Part shown: one piece after another, positions 7,193-12,396 of the stretch
Numbering within the stretch: the stretch's first letter is position 1
How the letters are laid out: each line of letters opens with the position of its first letter
IMG/VR virus record: IMGVR_UViG_3300029448_000434
Location: 3,636-24,102 of that record
Length of the DNA: 20,467 bases
Strand: one strand, 5' to 3'
From: a virus
Notes under the pieces: model-generated
What the model saw: the letters and a program-made list of their open reading frames with translations, nothing else
Databases searched by the model: none
What the model was told of the DNA's origin: nothing
Made by a program: the position numbers and the translations under genes

Positions 7193-8557
7193 TTAAAAAG
7201 GTGGTGTTTTGGTTTCGATCTCTCCGTCAAACTGGGTGAATTGCCCACAATATTTTGTCCACTGAAGTGAGACCTTTCCCTCAGGCCCATGCCTGTTTGC
7301 CTTGACCATAAGCTGGGTTAGATCAGGCAATGTTTCCGGGTCAGGTTGGTGCAGGAACCCAACCATGTCCGCATCCTGTTCGATGCTTCCTGACTCCCTG
7401 AGATCAGCCAGGCGAGGTTCAGCGTTTGGTCCCCGGGTCTCTATCGACCGGTTGAGTTGTGACAAGACAACGAAGGGTGTGTTCGTTTCCATTGCTGCCA
7501 TCTTGAGTTGCCTGGATAGGACTGACACCTCGTTCGTCCTGGACTCATACCGCTTGCCTGAGTTAACGAGTTGAAGGTAATCGACGATGAACAAGTCAAT
7601 GCCCTTCTCTTTCACGTACCTCCTGGCCTGGGATCTTATTGCAGTGATGGTGAGTCCTACGTTGTCTTCAATTGTGATCGGGAGTTCCATTGCCTTCTTG
7701 GTTGCATTGACCATGGTCTCGATTCCTCCAGGCACGTTGCCTGTCTCCATGTAGTCTGCTACGTCAAGGCCTGAGTCCGCCGATATAAGCTTCTTGGCTA
7801 TCTGTGCGAATGGCATCTCAAAGGACCAGTAGACAACTTTCTTGCCCTGCCTTGCTGCCTGGACGGCAAGCCACAATGCAAATGATGTTTTCCCTCTCTT
7901 GGGCCTGGCTGCAATGATGTTGAGTGATCCACCTTCGAACCCCTTGATGACCTTGTCCAGGGATGGAAGTCCGGTACGTATGCCTGTGACAGGTGACCCG
8001 TTTGGCCAGGCCTTACCCATGCCATCCAGGACCTCTCTCCATCCGTCCTTCTGGGATCTCAAAGTTGAGGCGTTGGTGGTGACATCGAAAAAGTTCTTCT
8101 CCATCTCCCTGAGGAGGTCTGGAGTGTCTATGCCTGGATCCGTTACCCGGGAGATACCGTCATAGTAACGGGACCAGATACGTCTCCTTACTGCGACATC
8201 TTTCAACTTGGGGACCCAGTAATCAACATTACTGGCAGAGGGTGCAGACTCGGTCGCATTGTGGACCCACAGGGCACCCATCTTGACCTCCTGCACCATG
8301 GTCACCTCGTTGATCTCCATTGACGCCTCAGAGAGGGTACCAAGGGCTTTCCAGGCCTTCCTGGGTACTTCATGGTAGAACAGGTCCTCAGATACTCCTG
8401 CCTGAATTGCCCTTTCATACCCTCCCAGGACACAACAACCAATCAAGGCTAACTCTGCCTGTTCATCTGCAGGTATCTGGGCAGGCAATGCAAAGGTCTT
8501 GGTTTCCTCCGCCTTCTTCCTGGAGGCCCATGCCTGGGTATCAGCCGAACTCTGCAC
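7193..8557 (-). CDS. dnaB: Replicative DNA helicase, DnaB type
   Basis: This hexameric 5'-3' helicase unwinds the fork and recruits primase. Numbered from an upstream GTG at 8605, the motifs are: N-terminal domain LALIGCCVLGG (53-62); Walker A ARPKRGKTS (233-241); SFEM with catalytic Glu (261-264); Walker B DLFIVDYLQL (337-346); LSQLNR (381-386); LRESGSIEQDAD (402-413); arginine finger near NRHG (437-440). The start is better placed at GTG 8557 (codon 17 of the long frame). AGGAGGTGG at 8569-8561 lies about five bases before it and is the strongest SD in the region, whereas the 8605/8602 starts have theirs too close. This leaves 454 aa and a 17-base overlap with the initiator gene. A phage-owned helicase next to an initiator suggests a self-sufficient loading system. 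Confidence 0.95.
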   Translation of the reverse strand: MQSSADTQAWASRKKAEETKTFALPAQIPADEQAELALIGCCVLGGYERAIQAGVSEDLFYHEVPRKAWKALGTLSEASMEINEVTMVQEVKMGALWVHNATESAPSASNVDYWVPKLKDVAVRRRIWSRYYDGISRVTDPGIDTPDLLREMEKNFFDVTTNASTLRSQKDGWREVLDGMGKAWPNGSPVTGIRTGLPSLDKVIKGFEGGSLNIIAARPKRGKTSFALWLAVQAARQGKKVVYWSFEMPFAQIAKKLISADSGLDVADYMETGNVPGGIETMVNATKKAMELPITIEDNVGLTITAIRSQARRYVKEKGIDLFIVDYLQLVNSGKRYESRTNEVSVLSRQLKMAAMETNTPFVVLSQLNRSIETRGPNAEPRLADLRESGSIEQDADMVGFLHQPDPETLPDLTQLMVKANRHGPEGKVSLQWTKYCGQFTQFDGEIETKTPPF

Positions 8558-9026
8558 TGTCCACCTCCTCTCTCCACTGACGGTCTTCCTTGGTCGGACC
8601 ATCACCTCTCATCTCAGACCCTGCGTTGTAGACCAGGGCAAAAAGCTTGTCTTTAGTTATTTGATCAGTTCTTTGATTAGTTGCTTGATTAGTTAGTGTA
8701 TCTGTTTTGCGACAGGTAATGTCCCTATTTTGCGACACGTAGTGTATCTCTTTTGATACAGGTAATGTATCTCTTTTGATACACTTCCCTGAGTTCGTTG
8801 CCGTCAATGTTCTACTCCTTCCTCTCCATCCCTGGGTGATCCAACCGTTTTCGATCAGTCCTTCCAGGTGACGGTAAAATGTGTTTTTTGACATGCCCAG
8901 GGTCTTTGAAATCTTCGCTTTGTTTTCAAAGCACTGTCCTCTCATGCATATGTAGCAGTAAATGGATACCTGGGTATGGGTCCAACCCTGTTCAAATATC
9001 CATTGTGGAATGTAAGGTTTTTTCAT
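8541..9026 (-). CDS. Winged-helix replication initiator (lambda O-like role)
   Basis: The 161-aa protein probably binds the origin and loads the downstream helicase. Residues about 15-70 form a winged helix: THTQVSIYCYI, then ISKTLGMSKNTFYRHLEGL and ENGWI. The start is ATG 9026, which overlaps the preceding TGA (ATGA); upstream in-frame ATGs would overlap the previous gene by more than 90 bases. Residues about 79-122 are encoded by tandem DNA repeats (four 23-bp iterons, then three 12-mers). Because 23 is not a multiple of three, the peptide there is a non-repeating linker. This matches the plan of lambda gene O: binding domain, origin inside the gene, then a helicase-contact tail. The role is inferred from fold, origin and synteny. 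Confidence 0.8.
   Translation of the reverse strand: MKKPYIPQWIFEQGWTHTQVSIYCYICMRGQCFENKAKISKTLGMSKNTFYRHLEGLIENGWITQGWRGRSRTLTATNSGKCIKRDTLPVSKEIHYVSQNRDITCRKTDTLTNQATNQRTDQITKDKLFALVYNAGSEMRGDGPTKEDRQWREEVDSAEFG
8661..8696 (+). repeat. Three AT-rich 12-mers beside the iterons
   Basis: There are three head-to-tail 12-bp units: TTGATCAGTTCT (8661-8672), TTGATTAGTTGC (8673-8684) and TTGATTAGTTAG (8685-8696). They directly abut the 23-bp iterons and encode TNQA, TNQR and TDQI on the - strand. Such AT-rich short direct repeats are typical DNA-unwinding elements. Confidence 0.85.
8697..8788 (+). repeat. Four 23-bp iterons inside the initiator gene
   Basis: Units start at 8697, 8720, 8743 and 8766 with an exact 23-bp period. 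All share TGT..CT.TTTTG..ACA, and units 1 and 3 end in GGTAA. Units 3 and 4 contain the dyad TGTATC-N6-GATACA; units 1 and 2 carry GCGACA as the right half. About two helical turns per unit would place sites on one DNA face. The pattern is that of initiator-binding iterons. Confidence 0.88.
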
Positions 9027-9355
9027 CTCCGCAACACTTTCTCCTTTATAAATTTTATTAACTCCAGGCCTTCTGGACCACATACTCTGAGTCCCTGCAT
9101 GGTGCTTTTTAATTGACCTGGGTCTTTGCACCCGGCCGCTAGTTTCTCCCTGACATACGACACATAGTCTTTCTCATTATCGGTGCGTTCATCTGGGTGG
9201 TAGTGGATCCCCCTGGGAGAACCAGGGGGCAATTCATAGGGTGTCTCTGGGTAGTATATTTTCTGGATTGAAAACTCCCTGACTGCTCGTTGAAGCAGGT
9301 CAGGAAGTTTGTTCCAGGCATCCCTAGCCAGGACCTTGTTTTTAAGCTGAGTCAT
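9023..9355 (-). CDS. Hypothetical protein, 110 aa, in the replication operon
   Basis: Not recognised. It lies between the exonuclease and the initiator, overlapping the exonuclease by 14 bases at its start and the initiator ATG by four at its end. The N-terminus is helical and basic (MTQLKNKVLARDAWNKLPDL). The middle is Pro/Gly-rich (YYPETPYELPPGSPRGIHY). The C-terminus reads LELIKFIKEKVLRR. It has no signal peptide and no metal-binding cluster. Tight coupling suggests a helper in replication or recombination, without direct support. Confidence 0.7.
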   Translation of the reverse strand: MTQLKNKVLARDAWNKLPDLLQRAVREFSIQKIYYPETPYELPPGSPRGIHYHPDERTDNEKDYVSYVREKLAAGCKDPGQLKSTMQGLRVCGPEGLELIKFIKEKVLRR

Positions 9356-10193
9356 ACAGGCTCAACTGCATCGGCTCGGATGGTGTGTGACTGGGCCAAA
9401 CCCCGGTGGAAAGGCAGCCTTCCAGCTTGATGTAAGTCTCCTCAAGTTCATGGTTAGCCATCAAGAGGTCGTGAGGTTTGTACGTGTAGATCCCGGTCTC
9501 ATAAGGGGCCTCCGTTTCAACCACAACCCAGTACCAGTTCTCAATGGGGAACCCGGCCTTTTCGCAGATCCGTTTGTAGTTCGCTTCCTGCCAGTGGTAA
9601 TATAGACGCTTGCTGGTGTACTTATACTCCCTGGGGGAAGCACCACCTTCCCTGGTCGTTTTGATGTCCAGGACAGATCGTTTACCATTGTCGTTATGTA
9701 GGATGTCGATCCGACATTTCAGGTCTATGCCCTTGCGAAGGTTTTTAGCAAACACGCTGACCTCAGTGGCTGCAGTCTCTAACACTTTGCCTACTGTTGG
9801 ACCACCGTGATAAAGTGGCAGTTTAGACAGTTGGTCATGCATACCGATCACCGCTTGCAATTCTGATTCCTTGATGACAGTGACTCCAGGCTTTGCGTGG
9901 CTTGCCCACCATTCCTTTGATGCCTTCTTCCTCTTGTCAGCAAATTCATCTGGGCAGCACATTACCTCCTCGTCCCACCTGTCCCGTTCAAGGGCATACT
10001 GATGGTAGAGTCTACCCAGTCGCATGCTGGGTGTATCTCCCCTGGAGGTGACACCTTTCTTCTCCATTGCAAACTTAAATGCAGATCTTTTGAAGGTCTT
10101 GAGATCGGAGGTTGAAAGGGCAGGGTCCGCCCGATAGACGGACTCCTGCAAGTTGTTAACCAAACCAGTTGCGTAATTAGAATGGAACTTCAT
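9342..10193 (-). CDS. RecB/RecE-like exonuclease (PDDEXK, DUF3799 type)
   Basis: Likely resects double-stranded DNA for phage recombination or processes replication ends. Motifs, numbered from ATG 10193: RLYHQYAL (H64), TEVSV (E144), KCRIDIL (D163), SVLDIKTT (D176-I-K178) and WQEANYKRI (Q202). This is the H...E...D...DxK...QxxxY order of the RecB-like family that includes exodeoxyribonuclease VIII C-terminal domains. The frame could also start at TTG 10202; ATG 10193 is preferred. It overlaps the upstream ssDNA-binding-like gene by 17 bases. Such nucleases are usually paired with an annealing or ssDNA-binding protein, and the upstream neighbour is the obvious candidate. Confidence 0.88.
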   Translation of the reverse strand: MKFHSNYATGLVNNLQESVYRADPALSTSDLKTFKRSAFKFAMEKKGVTSRGDTPSMRLGRLYHQYALERDRWDEEVMCCPDEFADKRKKASKEWWASHAKPGVTVIKESELQAVIGMHDQLSKLPLYHGGPTVGKVLETAATEVSVFAKNLRKGIDLKCRIDILHNDNGKRSVLDIKTTREGGASPREYKYTSKRLYYHWQEANYKRICEKAGFPIENWYWVVVETEAPYETGIYTYKPHDLLMANHELEETYIKLEGCLSTGVWPSHTPSEPMQLSLYDSA

Positions 10194-10788
10194 TGGTCGC
10201 AACTTCCGGTTTAGTTTCGCTATTGCCGTTCAGGTGTGCCAACTCATCACATGCCAGAATCTCTTCTCTCATCCAGGCAGGGACTCGGTCAAAGTTCTTT
10301 GGATGTTCGTCAACATCGTAAGTGAACAATTCATTTACTGCTGGGGTGCTTGGCATGTCCTCTGGCACTGAACTCAACCCAGAGATACGGTCCACGGTCT
10401 GACCGTCCCTGCCCTGGACATGTACAATGGTTGCCAGGCACGGATGCCCCAGGACAGAGGCCAAATCAAACGATAAAAGTTCATCTGCAGTGAAACTCTT
10501 TCCTCTCCATTTTTCCAGCTCAGGACGAAGTCTCCCTTTCTGGGAGAAACCATTGGTGTACTTGACTGACCTTCCCAGTGGTTGGGGTCCGTCCTCCTCC
10601 CGAAACACTGCAGTGTGCTTGGGAAATTCGAAAGTAAACCTTACGGTTTTTCTTTTCTTAACTTGACCCTGCCACTCAGCGTCAGCAGTACCCATGTCCA
10701 CAACGGAGATGCATCTTGCATAGTGTGTGCCCTCAGGGATTAATGTTCTTGTTTTGTTGTTTGTTGTTGTTCCAACGATTAGTGACAT
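10177..10788 (-). CDS. Candidate single-stranded DNA-binding protein of phage recombination operon
   Basis: The 203-aa protein begins with a flexible segment and then LIPEGTHYARCISVVDMG (residues about 16-33), followed by KKRKTVRFTFEFP, YTNGFSQKGRLRPELEKWRG, DLASVLGHPCLATIVHVQG, and an acidic C-terminal region ending NEVPF. The beta-rich core followed by a disordered acidic tail is the layout of phage ssDNA-binding proteins, and this pattern recurs next to RecB-like exonucleases in phages. No OB fold can be proven by eye. There is no clear SD; the upstream sequence is A-rich. It partly overlaps a possible 35-aa peptide gene. Confidence 0.65.
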   Translation of the reverse strand: MSLIVGTTTNNKTRTLIPEGTHYARCISVVDMGTADAEWQGQVKKRKTVRFTFEFPKHTAVFREEDGPQPLGRSVKYTNGFSQKGRLRPELEKWRGKSFTADELLSFDLASVLGHPCLATIVHVQGRDGQTVDRISGLSSVPEDMPSTPAVNELFTYDVDEHPKNFDRVPAWMREEILACDELAHLNGNSETKPEVATNEVPF

Positions 10789-10886
10789 GTTGTTCTTTCT
10801 TTTTTTGTTTTATGTTGTTGTCCGGTTTTCCGGTCTGAGGTCACCTCGACCTCAAATTTTTCTTCAGTCCAGGAATCGATTGACAT
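10779..10886 (-). CDS. Possible 35-aa charged peptide gene
   Basis: ATG 10886 has AGGA nine bases upstream and reads MSIDSWTEEKFEVEVTSDRK followed by TGQQHKTKKERTTCH. It stops 10 bases inside the next gene, so it could couple translation to it. It fills the only gap between the RlpA-like gene and the ssDNA-binding candidate. Alternatively this is a leader region; weak dyads occur here (GAGGT-N7-ACCTC near 10839-10855 and ATTGA-N8-TCAAT near 10879-10896). Confidence 0.38.
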   Translation of the reverse strand: MSIDSWTEEKFEVEVTSDRKTGQQHKTKKERTTCH

Positions 10887-10891
10887 GTCCA

Positions 10892-11266
10892 TCAATCCTG
10901 GCCTTTCAGGGTGTTAGTCACCCGTCTTAAAATTCTGTATTCGACCTTAATCAGACCTGCCTCTTTTTCTGCCAGTCTCTCAAATGCTGCCCGGGAAAGA
11001 TCAAGATCCCTGCCCTTCACAAACGGACCTCGATCGGTCACTGTGACGATCACGTGGTTGGGCCCCAGGGTTACCAGGAGGACGGTCCCGAATGGCAAGG
11101 ATCGGTGGGCAGTTGTCAATTTTCTTGGATCAAAAACCGATCCCGATGCGGTCAACATTCCCTTGTACCGGTCTCCATACCAGGAGGCTGTACATTGTTT
11201 TGGTTTGCTTCCCCCGTTAACTGCAACAATTGTTGCAACAACTATTAATGCTATTATTTTCTTCAT
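10892..11266 (-). CDS. Exported RlpA-like double-psi beta-barrel protein
   Basis: RlpA-fold proteins cleave peptidoglycan glycan strands lacking stem peptides. The 124-aa product starts at ATG 11266 (ATGA overlap with the upstream gene) with a Sec-type signal MKKIIALIVVATIVAVNGG. The fold then appears: TASWYG (26-31), LTASGSVFDPRKLTTAHRSL (38-57, H54), PFGTVLLVT, DRGPF (78-82, putative catalytic Asp) and GRDLDLSRAAFERL. There is no lipobox and no SPOR domain, unlike cellular RlpA, so it should be a soluble periplasmic or secreted enzyme. It could serve in lysis or envelope remodelling; no other endolysin is visible here. The last codons overlap repeat element 4. Confidence 0.85.
   Translation of the reverse strand: MKKIIALIVVATIVAVNGGSKPKQCTASWYGDRYKGMLTASGSVFDPRKLTTAHRSLPFGTVLLVTLGPNHVIVTVTDRGPFVKGRDLDLSRAAFERLAEKEAGLIKVEYRILRRVTNTLKGQD
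10909..10923 (+). repeat. Module-border element copy 4, inside a gene's last codons
   Basis: GGGTGTTAGTCACCC is a 5-bp dyad with a 5-nt centre and the only copy with A in the centre. On the coding strand it encodes VTNTL near the end of the RlpA-like gene, as copy 3 does in the dNMP kinase. TTAAAAT follows four bases later. Confidence 0.78.
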
Positions 11267-11625
11267 GGTTTTTTGGTCTGTATTAATTCCTCCAGTTGCT
11301 TTAGATCGCAGGTCTGCAGGATCGTTAACAAGTGTTCTGCTTGTAAGATTGCTATCCACTTGCCGTGATTTTTCTTCCAGGTTACACAAGGTATTTCATA
11401 GTCCTTTGCGTCTCCCTCGGATTGTGCAAGCCAATCCCTAATTAAAGCTTTTTCCGTATTCTTAACTTCCCAATGTACCGGGAGATCTTTGCAGGTAACG
11501 TCCGCTGACTCGCACCCCATCTGGCTTTGATGAAAACCTGTTCGCTGAGACTCCCATCCAAATTCAGCTAATTTCTTCACCCAGGCACGTTCACCTCGGG
11601 CACCTTTTTGCCGTGCATTGGTCAT
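11263..11625 (-). CDS. Holliday-junction-resolvase-like PD-(D/E)XK nuclease
   Basis: The 120-aa protein starts at ATG 11625 (ATGA overlap with the upstream gene); the longer frame to 11706 would overlap the neighbour. It reads MTNARQKGARGERAWVKKLA (E12), then SADVTC (D42) and HWEVKNTE (E53-V-K55), followed by a helical C-terminus. The E...D...ExK spacing and small size are those of archaeal Hjc-like and phage resolvases, or of VRR-NUC-like nucleases. The likely job is to trim branched DNA before packaging or during recombination. It is the third separate PD-(D/E)XK-type protein in the window. Confidence 0.78.
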   Translation of the reverse strand: MTNARQKGARGERAWVKKLAEFGWESQRTGFHQSQMGCESADVTCKDLPVHWEVKNTEKALIRDWLAQSEGDAKDYEIPCVTWKKNHGKWIAILQAEHLLTILQTCDLKQLEELIQTKKP

Positions 11626-11879
11626 ACCACCTGACCTCCATGGGAATGAATAACCACTGGCCTGTCCTTGGTGATGCATACCCACTGATCGATGACGGCA
11701 ACCCAATTGGTTAACCCTCCCTCAGAGGCCTCGTTCATCCGGGTTGCTTCCAACTGAGACCAGACCAGGTTGCTTACCTTCCCATACTGAGACCTCAACA
11801 TGGTCTCCTTCTCGGACCACCTGGTGACCTGCTTGGGTAGGTCCAGTGGCATAATTCGGTTTGATATTTTCGGAGGCAT
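11622..11879 (-). CDS. Hypothetical protein, 85 aa, first gene after the regulatory gap
   Basis: Not recognised. MPPKISNRIMPLDLPKQVTRW is followed by a helical, charged middle (EKETMLRSQYGKVSNLVWSQL) and WVAVIDQWVCITKDRP. The ATG is preceded by nine T residues on the coding strand and no SD. It is coupled to the resolvase by an ATGA overlap. It stands at the head of the leftward string next to the regulatory region, which would suit an early-expressed protein. Confidence 0.68.
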   Translation of the reverse strand: MPPKISNRIMPLDLPKQVTRWSEKETMLRSQYGKVSNLVWSQLEATRMNEASEGGLTNWVAVIDQWVCITKDRPVVIHSHGGQVV

Positions 11880-11981
11880 AAAAAAAAATGTTTACATAAA
11901 ATGTTACTGGTCTATCGCTTGCCTTGGGTGTTGGTCACCTCGTTAAAAAAAAGTGTTGAGGTGACTAAGATTGCAATCATA
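11880..11981. promoter_or_regulatory. Regulatory gap with dyads left of the RHH pair
   Basis: This gap holds an A9 tract (11880-11888), a short dyad ATGTTTACAT (11888-11897), repeat element 5, and an 8-bp perfect inverted repeat GTCACCTC (11934-11941) / GAGGTGAC (11958-11965) separated by 16 bases containing A8. The dyads suggest repressor binding or an RNA hairpin. I cannot assign a convincing -35/-10 pair on either strand. Confidence 0.45.
11926..11940 (+). repeat. Module-border element copy 5
   Basis: GGGTGTTGGTCACCT lies between the leftward genes and the integration module. Its right arm also forms half of a larger 8-bp inverted repeat ending at 11965. CGTTAAAAAAAA follows, as after copies 3 and 4. 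Confidence 0.8.
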
Positions 11982-12194
11982 ATGTCGGTTATGGCTAACA
12001 TGAGACATCCTGACAAACGGTGTCTCGGTGCTTGGGTGGACAAGGATCTTTACCTGGATTGGCAGGCAGAGGTTGAGTCCCTGGGGCAGACTTTGACTGA
12101 GAGGGTGACAACCCTTCTGCACCGAGACTTGAAAATACTAACTCAGAAACGACTTCAGAAGAAGTCAGGTCCAGGTGATTCGCCAGGTGTTTAA
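11982..12194 (+). CDS. Ribbon-helix-helix (CopG-like) regulator, + strand
   Basis: The 70-aa product reads MSVMANMRHPDKRCLGAWVD and continues KDLYLDWQAEVESLGQTLTERVTTLL: a beta strand, helix, TLT turn and helix, as in MetJ/Arc/CopG-type DNA-binding dimers. A basic tail follows (KRLQKKSG). Several Met codons (11982, 11991, 12000) are possible starts and none has a good SD. The strand-helix-turn-helix is also seen in the 57-aa protein at 14330-14503. Its 3' half is antisense to another RHH-like gene. Likely a repressor of the lysogeny or early region. Confidence 0.5.
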   Translation: MSVMANMRHPDKRCLGAWVDKDLYLDWQAEVESLGQTLTERVTTLLHRDLKILTQKRLQKKSGPGDSPGV

Positions 12195-12261
12195 TCGCTT
12201 CCATGGTGTCTTGTGAAATCATCAATCGCACATTTTCATTTTCCGTCAAATTATTTTCCAT
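11995..12261 (-). CDS. Ribbon-helix-helix-like regulator, - strand, antisense to its neighbour
   Basis: The first 47 residues have a clear RHH pattern: ENVRLMIS (strand), QDTMEAIKHLANHLD (helix), LT turn, SSEVVSELVFSSL (helix). An AAGGGA SD lies a few bases before ATG 12261. The remaining about 40 residues (SPSQSKSAPGTQPLPANPGK) are Pro/Ser-rich and antisense to the + strand RHH core, so the tail may be unimportant. It would head the leftward transcript. Either both genes are real and mutually antisense, or one is a shadow; the SD favours this one, while the other has the better full-length sequence. Confidence 0.5.
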   Translation of the reverse strand: MENNLTENENVRLMISQDTMEAIKHLANHLDLTSSEVVSELVFSSLGAEGLSPSQSKSAPGTQPLPANPGKDPCPPKHRDTVCQDVSC

Positions 12262-12396
12262 GATTCCCTTTTCCCATCAATAACGAATTTTGATTACCGG
12301 AGGGGCCAGATTATTTTTAAAAAGAATAACTGAACCCCTAGGACAATGACAGTCCAACCGTTTTTTTTTAAATTATAATATTAACTCAGTTTTGTA
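12262..12396. promoter_or_regulatory. AT-rich divergent control region upstream of attP
   Basis: A gap between the leftward RHH gene and the integrase frame. It contains TTATTTTTAAAAAGAATAA (12311-12329) and a T-rich/AT stretch around 12360-12385 (AAATTATAATATTAA), suitable for promoters on either strand or for IHF-like bending next to an attachment site. No single promoter can be fixed by eye. Confidence 0.4.

Larger units (their letters stand above)
8661..8788. other. Putative phage replication origin
   Basis: The adjoining iteron array and AT-rich 12-mer array, both inside the initiator gene and just upstream of the helicase gene, form a compact origin candidate like ori-lambda within gene O. 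The layout is seen directly; origin activity is inferred. Confidence 0.75.

Noticed and set aside
8661-8788. CRISPR-like array from the regular 23-bp repeats
   Set aside because: Units are contiguous without spacers and lie in a coding frame. Iterons explain them better.
10819-10833. CCGG-TTTT-CCGG hairpin as a terminator before the ssDNA-binding candidate
   Set aside because: The stem is only four pairs and there is no T tract on either side.
10911-11441. Long + strand open frame (176 codons) opposite the RlpA and resolvase genes
   Set aside because: It is antisense to two genes with clear domains and ATGA coupling, and its translation shows no recognisable domain.
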